This document shows, in pieces, positions 28,298-37,108 of a stretch of 64,000 bases of DNA (within the stretch, counting starts at the first letter, position 1; each line of letters begins with the position of its first letter). The translations under genes and the position numbers were made by a program. The stretch comes from JACVRN01 sp963715565 (lineage in GTDB: Bacteria; Acidobacteriota; Blastocatellia; Pyrinomonadales; Pyrinomonadaceae): assembly GCA_963715565.1 (NCBI GenBank), contig OY970256.1:1116001-1180000 (forward strand), written 5' to 3'. Below the pieces are notes generated by a model, which had not been told where the DNA came from, ran no database searches, and worked only from the letters and a program-made list of their open reading frames with translations.

Positions 28298-30220
28298 ATG
28301 AATCTTCAGTACATCAAAAACACCGAGCCGCCGCCCGCGCAATCCGTCTTGCAATACTCTATCAGCCCCGACACGGTCTTCGTCTCCACGGCGACTGAGC
28401 AGATGTACGCGAACCTGACCATCACGGTCTTTAACCCACAGTCCACCGCCGTCACCTGCCGGATGTTTCACTTCGGCTTCTACGTCGGCGCAGAGCATGG
28501 CGACCTTACGGCGCAGACCACGGGTATTGAGACCTTGTCCGGTCAGACCTCGCTCGGCATCAGCACGGAGGCTGCGGAAGACCCGGACACGCCCACGCTC
28601 TACTACTACGCAGCGCCCCCTTCCGGGATGGCCGCCTTAGTGCTTGAGCCTAATCAAAGCCTGACCTTCTACATCAACGGGATTCTGATTAACGAGGCCG
28701 TGGGCAAAGGCGGGGCTCAGTTCGTTATCACGGAAGCGACGGGCACGGACCCTAATAACCTTTCAGTCGTGAAGGGCGAGATAACCATCACGAAGGAGCA
28801 GCCGACGCTCTCAGCCCAACTCTCTGTGGTTCCGCCCACTCCTGTTAATCCGGGCGACTCTATAGAAGTCTCGTGGGTGTTGACTGGCTCAGACCACTGG
28901 CAGTTATACGACACGAATACCGGCGCGCTTCTATACGATAGCCAGAAGGACAAACCGCCGGATGCGGACTCTTACACGGACCACCCGAATCAGACCACCA
29001 TCTACGAGTTAATCGCGTGGGACGGGCAGCTCTTCACGTCGCAGCAAGCGACGGCGATGGTCAGCGCGCCTACGCTCTCTGTGAGTCCCCCGAGCGTGAC
29101 CGTTGATGCCCTGACCAACGTGACCATCGACTGGACCGCGAATTATGCGCAGACCGTGACTATTAACCCGCCCCCGGCATCCGGCCCCGCGACCGTGGAC
29201 GCGACCAAAGGACAGGGCAGTTTCGTCGTACATGCGGGAGAGACCACTACCTACACGCTCTACGCCACGGGCGATAACAAGACCGAGTCTCAAACACAGT
29301 ATGTGATCGTCAACATCAACCCCGTACAGATGGGTCCCTTCACGGCTGCCCCGACCCTACAGGGCGCACAGTTTTCGTGGACGGTCGAGTCCGCGACCCA
29401 GATTGAACTCGACAACAACGGCGTCGTGTTGAAGACCTTCCCCCCGAGCGCCAAAGGATATGAGTGTGATGTAGGCGAACAAAAGAGCTTCACCCTGAAG
29501 GCTTACGGGCAGGACGGCCCCGCCATTAAATCACTGACGCTCTCACCCCTGCTCGCGCTTTCCAGCTCAGGCTCTGCCACCTGCGGACCTTTCACCGATG
29601 CGACGTTTAATCAATTTACTGTCGAGATGTGGTTCCAGCCGACAACAGCAGACAGCGAAACAGGGCAGATACTGCTGTCTTCAAACTTGCAGTCGGAGAC
29701 CGAATCTTTTAGTTTCGGGTGGATTTCGGACTACTCGAACAAGGGGTCTATTCAAGTTGGCTTTAACGCGCAATCAGCCGGTGGTGATCCCGTCACGGTC
29801 ACAATAACTGAGCAAATAGCACCACCGAACACATGGGTACTCGTTGGGTTAGCCTGCGACGGCACAAACACTTATTTCTACTTCGGACAAAAGGACAGTC
29901 CATTAAATGTCATTCCAAGCCCTAACGCCGTTTTGACTTTCGACAACGCCGTTCCGCTAGTCATAGGGTTTGCCAAAGAGGGCTTTGTTGGAAACGTTCA
30001 AGGGGTCCGCCTCTGGAACGTCTGGCGCAGCGCGGAAGAGGTCCAGTCGGCAAGCTGCAACTTGCAGCCTCCACAGCCGGGGCTGGTCGCCTATTTCGAT
30101 TTCTCACAACTGCCTTTCAATGACACGTCCGGGAACAATCTACCCATTCAACTGAGCGGCGACGCGGCCCCCGTCTTCCAACCCGGTCCCTGTGAACCGC
30201 CGTCGGAGAAGGTCGAATAA
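28298..30220 (+). CDS. Array paralog 2: constant head, Ig-like domains, LamG/concanavalin-like C-terminus
   Basis: ATG 28298 gives 640 residues; the 18 codons upstream in the frame lie in the conserved spacer and are discarded. The head and Ig domains 1-2 match the array; Ig domain 2 is almost the same as in member 7 (A-Q-T-V-T-I-x-P-P-P-A-S-G-P-A-T-V). Ig domain 3 is a variant ending G-Q-D-G-P that only member 6 shares. Instead of a propeller, the last 210 residues are a jelly-roll of LamG/concanavalin type: F-T-V-E-M-W-F-Q-P, then G-N-V-Q-G-V-R-L-W-N-V-W-R-S and G-L-V-A-Y-F-D-F. Such domains usually bind glycans. It is the shortest member and has an acidic tail. Confidence 0.75.
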   Translation: MNLQYIKNTEPPPAQSVLQYSISPDTVFVSTATEQMYANLTITVFNPQSTAVTCRMFHFGFYVGAEHGDLTAQTTGIETLSGQTSLGISTEAAEDPDTPTLYYYAAPPSGMAALVLEPNQSLTFYINGILINEAVGKGGAQFVITEATGTDPNNLSVVKGEITITKEQPTLSAQLSVVPPTPVNPGDSIEVSWVLTGSDHWQLYDTNTGALLYDSQKDKPPDADSYTDHPNQTTIYELIAWDGQLFTSQQATAMVSAPTLSVSPPSVTVDALTNVTIDWTANYAQTVTINPPPASGPATVDATKGQGSFVVHAGETTTYTLYATGDNKTESQTQYVIVNINPVQMGPFTAAPTLQGAQFSWTVESATQIELDNNGVVLKTFPPSAKGYECDVGEQKSFTLKAYGQDGPAIKSLTLSPLLALSSSGSATCGPFTDATFNQFTVEMWFQPTTADSETGQILLSSNLQSETESFSFGWISDYSNKGSIQVGFNAQSAGGDPVTVTITEQIAPPNTWVLVGLACDGTNTYFYFGQKDSPLNVIPSPNAVLTFDNAVPLVIGFAKEGFVGNVQGVRLWNVWRSAEEVQSASCNLQPPQPGLVAYFDFSQLPFNDTSGNNLPIQLSGDAAPVFQPGPCEPPSEKVE

Positions 30221-30252
30221 AAATCAAGGCGTTGCTGTTGAGAGAGGAATCA

Positions 30253-32463
30253 ATGAACCCCCAATACATCCACGACAACTCGACGAATCCCCCGACCCAA
30301 AGCGTCTTGCAGTACGCGATCAGTCCAGACACCGTCTACGTCTCCACGGACCAGCAGACGATGTACGCGAACCTCACCATCACTGTCTTTAACCCACAGT
30401 CTTCCGCCGTTGCCTGCCAGGCATTTCAGTTTGGCTTCTACGTCGGTGCGGGCGAGAGCGACCTCACGCCGGAAGCGACCGGCATCAAGTCGTCTTCATC
30501 ACAGGCGGGCTGGACTATCTCGAAGCAAGCGCAGGAGAGCCCGGACGACCCCTCCCTATATGCGTTCAGCGCTGCACCCTCCGCCCCGTACTCGCTCGGC
30601 CCAAACGACAGCCTGCTCTTCGGCCTTGCCCATATACAGATCAACTCGACGGTCGAGGACTCCGTGCCGATTGTCATTACGGAGGTGACCGGTGCGAACA
30701 CGACAAACCCTGACATCGTGCAGGGCCAGCTTGAAATCTCGCAGGTGGCAGGCAGCCTGTCGATAACAAGCTTCGAGCCTGCGGGACAGCCCGGGCTGTT
30801 CAGCCCCGGCAGCGATGTCACGCTTAACTGGAAGCTGTTGGGTGCAGACAAGTGGCAGTTAATGGGCAGTGATTCCGACCAGCCGCTTTACGACAGTTGG
30901 AGCAGCCCGCCGGACGCGGATAGCTATACGGACACGCCGCAGGAGGACACAACCTACACGCTGGTAGCGTGGGCGGGCCAGCTTTTCACCACGCAAACCG
31001 TGGACGTGATGGTAATGGCCGCACGCTTCGTCGGCGAAGCGTCCGTTTCCCCGTCCGAGGTTGCCTACAACGCGACGGCAATCCTCGCTTGGAAGACAAG
31101 GTTCGCCACGCGGCTACAGATAAGCGCCCCCGGATTCTCCACGCTGATTTTCAACGCGGCCCCCGGCCTGTACGACTACTTCCCGCAAGCGCCGAACAAC
31201 GAGGTGTCGCTTCCGCCGAACCTCTACACGCTGACCGTCTTCGGCCCGGGCAATAGTCAGGACCAGCAGCAGGTCATGATTTCTATCCAACTCCCGACGC
31301 CCGCGATCAACAATTTCACGGCCACCCCCCCGATGTTCGACACCGGAAAGAGCGTCAACCTGACATGGGAAACCTCTTACGCGACCATCGCCGTGCTGAT
31401 GGAGAACAGCAGCGGAGCAGTCAGCCCGCCGACGCTCCCTAAAATAGTCGCGCTTAATTCGTCCGACTATCCTAATTCGGTTTACACGGTGACGCCCGCC
31501 GGGCTTACCGCCTACACGCTGCTGGTCAAGGGGCAGGGCCAAAGCTCCGCACAGGCCGTGACGCTGGAGGTCGAGGGAACGTTTTCCTGCACGGCCCCGA
31601 CGGCACTGGCCTTCGACGGAACTTACATCTGGTTGGCGACAGGGTTGGTGGGGGAGGGAGTCATAATAATGTTAGACCAGAATTGCACACAGGTGGGGCA
31701 GCCCCTTTCAGGGCATGATTTTCTTGTCCCACAAATTCTGGCCTTTGACGGAACGTATGTTTGGATTGCAAATTTAATGGGTGGGTCTCTGACCGCGATG
31801 CGGGCCACCTCTAACGGGCCAGTTTGGCAAAGCCCACCGCTTCAATATCAAAGCCCGTCTTTGTTCCCGGCGGCTATAACTTATGATGACGTCAATCGGT
31901 GTCTTTGGGTGGCCTGTGCTCAGGAGATGGGATCAGACGTCCTACTCAAGTTGACCCTGAATAATGGGACGCTACAGAACGAACAATTCCCGATGTCCAT
32001 TCTGACCACTACCGCAATTGCCTCCGACGGAGCGTACGTCTGGGCAGCGGGCCTCAATCAGGTGACCGGAATCCGAACCAGCGACGGGAGTGCTGCATTC
32101 ACGGTTAACGTCGGCAGCGATCCGTATACTAGTGAACTGATCGCCTCTGGATTAGTTTACGACGGCACGCACCTCTGGGTGAGGAATTGCGGCGATGCAC
32201 AGGTACTGATACTCAACCCCGCCAGCGGCGCGCAGGTGGGCAATCCTATTCCTATCGGGACGGGTTCTGGTGCTTCCATGCTGGCTTATGATGGGACTTA
32301 TATTTGGACGGGCGGCACCGGGTTGACCATCTTTCAGGCAAGCGACGGGGCGACCCTCCTCAACGCGCCCCTGGGGCACAAACCTTCTGCCTTCTGCTTC
32401 GACGGCAGCCACATGTGGGTGGCGGATAACACCGGCAACATGATCACGAAGTTCAGCGCGTGA
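30253..32463 (+). CDS. Array paralog 3: propeller member, 736 residues
   Basis: ATG 30253 follows AGAGAGGA and lies 32 bases after member 2. The N-terminus is of the second type (Y-I-H-D-N-S-T-N-P-P-T-Q-S), as in members 5 and 10. The Ig-1 hallmark is altered to A-D-K-W-Q-L-M-G, one of the few departures in the array. Ig domain 2 pairs with member 4 (P-S-E-V-x-Y-N, G-P-G-N-S-Q-D). Seven blades follow, one carrying a modified strand with two Cys (N-R-C-L-W-V-A-C) that recurs as N-K-C-L-W-V-I-C in member 4. Members 3 and 4 therefore look like a duplicated pair. Confidence 0.73.
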   Translation: MNPQYIHDNSTNPPTQSVLQYAISPDTVYVSTDQQTMYANLTITVFNPQSSAVACQAFQFGFYVGAGESDLTPEATGIKSSSSQAGWTISKQAQESPDDPSLYAFSAAPSAPYSLGPNDSLLFGLAHIQINSTVEDSVPIVITEVTGANTTNPDIVQGQLEISQVAGSLSITSFEPAGQPGLFSPGSDVTLNWKLLGADKWQLMGSDSDQPLYDSWSSPPDADSYTDTPQEDTTYTLVAWAGQLFTTQTVDVMVMAARFVGEASVSPSEVAYNATAILAWKTRFATRLQISAPGFSTLIFNAAPGLYDYFPQAPNNEVSLPPNLYTLTVFGPGNSQDQQQVMISIQLPTPAINNFTATPPMFDTGKSVNLTWETSYATIAVLMENSSGAVSPPTLPKIVALNSSDYPNSVYTVTPAGLTAYTLLVKGQGQSSAQAVTLEVEGTFSCTAPTALAFDGTYIWLATGLVGEGVIIMLDQNCTQVGQPLSGHDFLVPQILAFDGTYVWIANLMGGSLTAMRATSNGPVWQSPPLQYQSPSLFPAAITYDDVNRCLWVACAQEMGSDVLLKLTLNNGTLQNEQFPMSILTTTAIASDGAYVWAAGLNQVTGIRTSDGSAAFTVNVGSDPYTSELIASGLVYDGTHLWVRNCGDAQVLILNPASGAQVGNPIPIGTGSGASMLAYDGTYIWTGGTGLTIFQASDGATLLNAPLGHKPSAFCFDGSHMWVADNTGNMITKFSA

Positions 32464-32511
32464 GCCGATTCCAGTTTTCGCGGGCCGCGCGGTTCGCGTA
32501 AGAGGAGAGTA

Positions 32512-34761
32512 ATGAACCCCCAATACATCACAAACACTGCGCCGCCACCCGCGCAATCCGTCCTGCAATACAGCGTCAGCCCTGACACGGTCTTCATCTC
32601 CACGGACCAGCAGACGATGTATGCGAGTTTGACGGTCACAGTCTTTAACCCTTCGCAGACCGAGACCGTCACCTGCATGGCTTTTCAGTTCGGCTTTCTC
32701 GTCGGCGCAGAGTACGGCGATTTGACCGCGAGCGCCATAGGCATACAGCCCTCGTCCGATCAGACTGAGTGGAGCATCAGCAAGACGGCGACGGAAGCTC
32801 CGGATAACCCGAACCAGTACAACTACACCGTTACACCTTCCGCCGGTGGCGTGCATAGTCTGGCGCTTGCGCCTGAACAATCTCTCTACTTCCACCTTAA
32901 CGACATCGAGATCAACAAGGCCGAAGCGAGCGACTCGTCCGGCGGCGAAGGTGTCGTGCCCATCTTTATCATGGAGATGACGGGCGCGGACCCGAACAAC
33001 CCGCAGATAGTGTGGGGGCAGGTTGCTATCAGCAAGGAGACGGGCTCGCTCGGAATCACGAGTTTCGGGCTCGCACAGCCGGGGCCGTTCGATCCGGGCG
33101 CGGCAGTCACTTTATCCTGGACGCTGATGGGCGCGGACCACTGGCAATTATATGACTATGACAGTGACAAGCTGCTCTATGACAGCGAAAAGAGCAGCCC
33201 GCCGAACGAGACTTCCTATAAGGATTACCCGCTGAGAAACACGACCTACGAGCTGGTGGCTTTCGCCGGAGAACTCTTCGTCGTTCAGACGGCGCAGGTC
33301 ATGGTCAAGGCCGCGCGTTTCGTCGGCGAGCCTTACGCAGACCCCTCGGAGGTCGAATACAACCAGACCTCCATGCTCAACTGGCAGACGCAGTACGCCA
33401 GCAAGCTCGTCATTACCGCCGCCGGTTTCGAGACGGTAGTGCTGACTGCACCGCCCGGGCAATACGACCTCTTCCTGCAAGCGCCCAACAACCAGTTGGC
33501 GGTGCCCCCGAACACCTACACGCTGACAATCTCGGGCCCGGGCAACAGTCAGGACCTAAGACAGGTAACCGTCCTGTTGGCATTTCCCTCGCCGGTCATC
33601 AACACCTTCACGGCGACAACGCAGGTGGTCGGCCCCGGGGGGACCATAGATCTGTCGTGGGGCACATCCTACGGGACCATTGCCTTGCTCACGCAGTCTA
33701 TGCCGGGAAGCGGCCTTCAGCTTCCGCAGATCGTTGCCACTAACAGCTCGGAATATAAAGGCTCCGTTTACACGGTGCAGCCAAAGGGAATCAGCACCTA
33801 CACGTTGTTGTTACGGGGTCAGGACAACCAGCAGATCTCAAGTAATCAAATCACAGCTATCGGTAATGCTGGAACATATCCGGCGGCGAAACAACCTGTT
33901 GCACTGGCCTCTGACGGGACTTACGTCTGGGTGACGTGCGGTTATATGACCGTGGCCGCGCTTCAACGCAGCGACGGCACTCAGCCAGCGAAAGCTTTTA
34001 GTATTCGAGCGGTGGACCTGGCCTTCGACGGAACCAATATCTGGGCACTGGCGATGAACCAAGACTTCGACGGCTATGTGACCACATTACGAATCGACGG
34101 CAACACGATACAGGCGGGGCCGACCTCCTACCAGGTAGACGACTCCCCGTCGGTTATGACCTATGATTACGTGAACAAATGTCTGTGGGTGATTTGCGGG
34201 AATGACGGCACCTCCGTGTTTAAGCTCCGACTTAGCGACGGGAAAATACTGGGCCAGTTCCCCGCGGGTGAGGTGGCCTTTGACGTAATCTTCGACGGCA
34301 CGCACGTCTGGGTAACGGATCGCCCCGAGGGTAACTTGTACGTGCTCAATGCCAGCGACGGAAGCCCCGCCGGGGAACCTTTTCAACAAAACCCTATTCC
34401 TGTGGGTGAAGGTGCGGCTGTTCTGGGTTACGACGGGACATACATCTGGGTGGCGAATAACTTATCCAACACCTTGAGTGTGCTGCGCGCCGCAGACGGG
34501 TCACAAGTGGTAAAGCCTTTCCCGGTGGGCGTCAATCCGACCGTGCTCTGCTTCGACGGGACCAACATCTGGCTGGCGAACTCAGGCGACTCACATAACA
34601 ATTACAGCGGCGGTGGCTTGACGGTCATGCGTATGAACAACGGCGCGGTGGAAGTCATGGTCCCGCACTTTACTGTGGGGAAAGGCCCGATGGGTCTGAC
34701 CTTCGACGGGACCGACATGTGGGTGTCGAACTATGCTGACGGCACAGTCACCAAGCTGTAA
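32512..34761 (+). CDS. Array paralog 4: propeller member, 749 residues
   Basis: ATG 32512 follows AGAGGAGAG, 48 bases after member 3. The head carries a six-residue insertion rich in Asp/Ser/Gly near residue 145 (S-D-S-S-G-G-E-G). The Ig-1 hallmark is intact (A-D-H-W-Q-L-Y-D-Y-D). Ig domains 2 and 3 and the third blade resemble member 3. The propeller has seven blades; the sixth contains a Ser/His/Asn-rich loop (S-G-D-S-H-N-N-Y-S-G-G). The protein ends D-G-T-V-T-K-L directly at the closing strand. Confidence 0.73.
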   Translation: MNPQYITNTAPPPAQSVLQYSVSPDTVFISTDQQTMYASLTVTVFNPSQTETVTCMAFQFGFLVGAEYGDLTASAIGIQPSSDQTEWSISKTATEAPDNPNQYNYTVTPSAGGVHSLALAPEQSLYFHLNDIEINKAEASDSSGGEGVVPIFIMEMTGADPNNPQIVWGQVAISKETGSLGITSFGLAQPGPFDPGAAVTLSWTLMGADHWQLYDYDSDKLLYDSEKSSPPNETSYKDYPLRNTTYELVAFAGELFVVQTAQVMVKAARFVGEPYADPSEVEYNQTSMLNWQTQYASKLVITAAGFETVVLTAPPGQYDLFLQAPNNQLAVPPNTYTLTISGPGNSQDLRQVTVLLAFPSPVINTFTATTQVVGPGGTIDLSWGTSYGTIALLTQSMPGSGLQLPQIVATNSSEYKGSVYTVQPKGISTYTLLLRGQDNQQISSNQITAIGNAGTYPAAKQPVALASDGTYVWVTCGYMTVAALQRSDGTQPAKAFSIRAVDLAFDGTNIWALAMNQDFDGYVTTLRIDGNTIQAGPTSYQVDDSPSVMTYDYVNKCLWVICGNDGTSVFKLRLSDGKILGQFPAGEVAFDVIFDGTHVWVTDRPEGNLYVLNASDGSPAGEPFQQNPIPVGEGAAVLGYDGTYIWVANNLSNTLSVLRAADGSQVVKPFPVGVNPTVLCFDGTNIWLANSGDSHNNYSGGGLTVMRMNNGAVEVMVPHFTVGKGPMGLTFDGTDMWVSNYADGTVTKL

Positions 34762-34810
34762 GGCGCGGCCCGCGCGCAAAGTGAGAAAGATTTGACGCAA
34801 GGAGAACGTG

Positions 34811-37030
34811 ATGGATCTCAAGATGAACCTCCAGTACATCTACGATGACTCGACGAGCCCCCCGAGCAAAAGCGTCTTGCAGTACGCCATCAGTCCGGAC
34901 ACGGTCTTCGTCTCCACGCCCTCGCAGCAGATGTACGCGGACCTGACAATCACTGTCTTCAACCCGCAGTCATCGGCCGTCGCCTGCCGGGCTTTCAAGT
35001 TCGGCTTTCTTGTGGGCGCACAGTACGGCGACCTGACCGAAAGCGCCGCGGGCATACAGAGCGTATCGGATCAGACGACACTCAACATCAGCCAGCAAGC
35101 GGCGGTGAATCCAGACAACCTGCACCTTTACGAGTTCAAATCCCCCTCGGCGGGGCTGGCGAACCTTCAGCTCGCGCCGCAGCAGAGCCTCGTTTTTCAT
35201 CTCAACGGCGTGCTGATAAACCAGGCCGTGGGAGCGGGAGGAGCGCCCATCGAGATTGTAGAGGTGACCGGGTCCAGCTCAAGTACTGTGGCAGGCTGGA
35301 TCACCATCTCGAAGCAGAAGCCCACGCTCTCCATAGGGCAGTTCACGGCCAACCCGCCAACCCCTATTAATCCGGGCGACCCGCTGACGCTCAATTGGCA
35401 ACTCACTGGCTCGGACCACTGGCAGCTTTACGACCACGACACAGACATGCTGCTTTACGACAGCAATACGAGCACGAAGAAGAACGCCAACTCTTACCCG
35501 ACGCCGCCGACCAAGCTCCAGCCGCAGAAAAACACATCCTACGAGCTGATAGCATGGGCCGGACGGCTCTTTACCATAGCTTACGCGGAAGCGCTGGTCA
35601 CGTCGGCCCATTTCATAGGCCAGCCGGAGGCCACCCCCCAGGTCATAGACCCCGGGCAGTCGTCCGTGTTGTCGTGGAAAACAAAATATGCCAGCCAGAT
35701 CATCATCTCGGCGGCGGATTTCCAAAGCGTCGTGCTCAATGCGGCCAACGGGCAGTATGACTACTTTCCTGAAGCACCCAACAACCAGTGGACAGTCAGC
35801 CCGACGCACACGACCCATTATAATTTAACCATTAAGGGGCTGGGCGGAAGCACAGACCATAGATACGTGCCGGTCTCAGTCAATCTTCCGCAACCTACCA
35901 TCAAATCCTTCACGGCAACGCCCGCCGTCCGTAATTCCGTTGAGCACATCAAACTGGCATGGCAAACGGACTATGCCTACGGAGCCTCATTGTCGGAGAC
36001 AAGGCTGGAATCTCGGGAGACCTATCAGCGCGGCACAGTCTCCGTCAACCACTCAGGCTATGAGGTAAATCCTCCGTACGGCGCCATCATGTACAGCCTG
36101 TCGTTGCTCGGGCAGGGTGCGGTCACAGGCCACTTAATAGCTGCCGAAAGAGCCGGAGTATTCTCCTTCCCAAGCACCCCAACGCCCATGATTTTCGACG
36201 GCACCAACCTTTGGTTTTGGTGCGGTCCCGAACAAACTCTGTACAAGGTGAAGCCGAGCGATGCGACGGTAATCGGGCAGTACAAGCTCCATGCTGACAG
36301 CACCATCTATTCGTCCTCATTGGTCTTTGACGGGGCGAATATCTGGCAGCCCGATGCTTCTGCCAACAATGTGATGAAGATTCGGGCGAGCGATGGGGCC
36401 GTGCTCGGACGGTATCCTACCCAGATTCTTCCCTCTTCTTTGGCCTTTGACGAACAAAACATCTGGGTGACGAATGCCGTCAGCAATAGTGTGACTAAGC
36501 TGCGGGCCAGCGACGGGACTGTGCTTGGGAACTACCCGTTGGGCTACTCTCCGGCAGCCATAGCTTTCGCCGGACAAAACCTCTGGGTCGCAAACTCCAG
36601 CAACAACAACGTCGCCAAACTTCGGGCGAGTGATGGGGCCGTGCTGGGGACTTATACCGTGGGAGAGTTCCCCGATGACCTGCTCTTTGACGGAACAAAC
36701 ATCTGGGTGGCGAACGCTCGAAGCAATACTGTGACCAAGCTGAGGCCGAGCGACGGGACTGTGCTGGGAACTTTTCCGACGGAAAGGGAGCCGGTCAAGC
36801 TCCTTTTCTGTAAGGGCTATATCTGGGTAGCGAACGCCCAGTCCCAATCTCTATCCATTCTGGATGCAGCCACGGGGGCTTCGCTGGGGGCGATTCCCGT
36901 CGCAGAGTCTATAGTCAGAGATTCTCCAGTCAGAGAGACTCCGTCCTCTTTGGCATTCGACGGGACTCACATCTGGGTAGGGCATTCCGGCACTTATAGC
37001 AACAACAGGTTGACGAAGCTAAAGCTGTAG
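34811..37030 (+). CDS. Array paralog 5: propeller member, close to member 1
   Basis: ATG 34811 is preferred: AAGGAG (34799-34804) lies six bases upstream. The frame also opens with GTG 34808 and has ATG 34823, which would match the usual N-terminus M-N-L-Q-Y. The product from 34811 has 739 residues. Ig domain 2 is nearly that of member 1 (F-Q-S-V-V-L, G-G-S-T-D, R-Y-V-P-V-S-V-N). Seven blades follow; in blades three and four the F-D-G motif has become F-D-E and F-A-G. Ig domain 3 is diverged (S-L-S-E-T-R-L-E-S-R). The spacer after it matches the one after member 1, so members 5-6 mirror members 1-2. Confidence 0.74.
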   Translation: MDLKMNLQYIYDDSTSPPSKSVLQYAISPDTVFVSTPSQQMYADLTITVFNPQSSAVACRAFKFGFLVGAQYGDLTESAAGIQSVSDQTTLNISQQAAVNPDNLHLYEFKSPSAGLANLQLAPQQSLVFHLNGVLINQAVGAGGAPIEIVEVTGSSSSTVAGWITISKQKPTLSIGQFTANPPTPINPGDPLTLNWQLTGSDHWQLYDHDTDMLLYDSNTSTKKNANSYPTPPTKLQPQKNTSYELIAWAGRLFTIAYAEALVTSAHFIGQPEATPQVIDPGQSSVLSWKTKYASQIIISAADFQSVVLNAANGQYDYFPEAPNNQWTVSPTHTTHYNLTIKGLGGSTDHRYVPVSVNLPQPTIKSFTATPAVRNSVEHIKLAWQTDYAYGASLSETRLESRETYQRGTVSVNHSGYEVNPPYGAIMYSLSLLGQGAVTGHLIAAERAGVFSFPSTPTPMIFDGTNLWFWCGPEQTLYKVKPSDATVIGQYKLHADSTIYSSSLVFDGANIWQPDASANNVMKIRASDGAVLGRYPTQILPSSLAFDEQNIWVTNAVSNSVTKLRASDGTVLGNYPLGYSPAAIAFAGQNLWVANSSNNNVAKLRASDGAVLGTYTVGEFPDDLLFDGTNIWVANARSNTVTKLRPSDGTVLGTFPTEREPVKLLFCKGYIWVANAQSQSLSILDAATGASLGAIPVAESIVRDSPVRETPSSLAFDGTHIWVGHSGTYSNNRLTKLKL

Positions 37031-37061
37031 TCAAGCGAGAGGAACCTCTACAGGCAGCCAA

Positions 37062-37094
37062 ACTTTCCACATTCAAGGCCGAAAGACAATTCGC
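37062..37094 (+). repeat. Conserved array spacer, copy before member 6
   Basis: ACTTTCCACATTCAAGGCCG followed by AAAGACAATTCGC matches the spacers before members 1 and 2, with a few changes. Confidence 0.6.
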
Positions 37095-37108
37095 GTTGGA
37101 GCGCAGGA

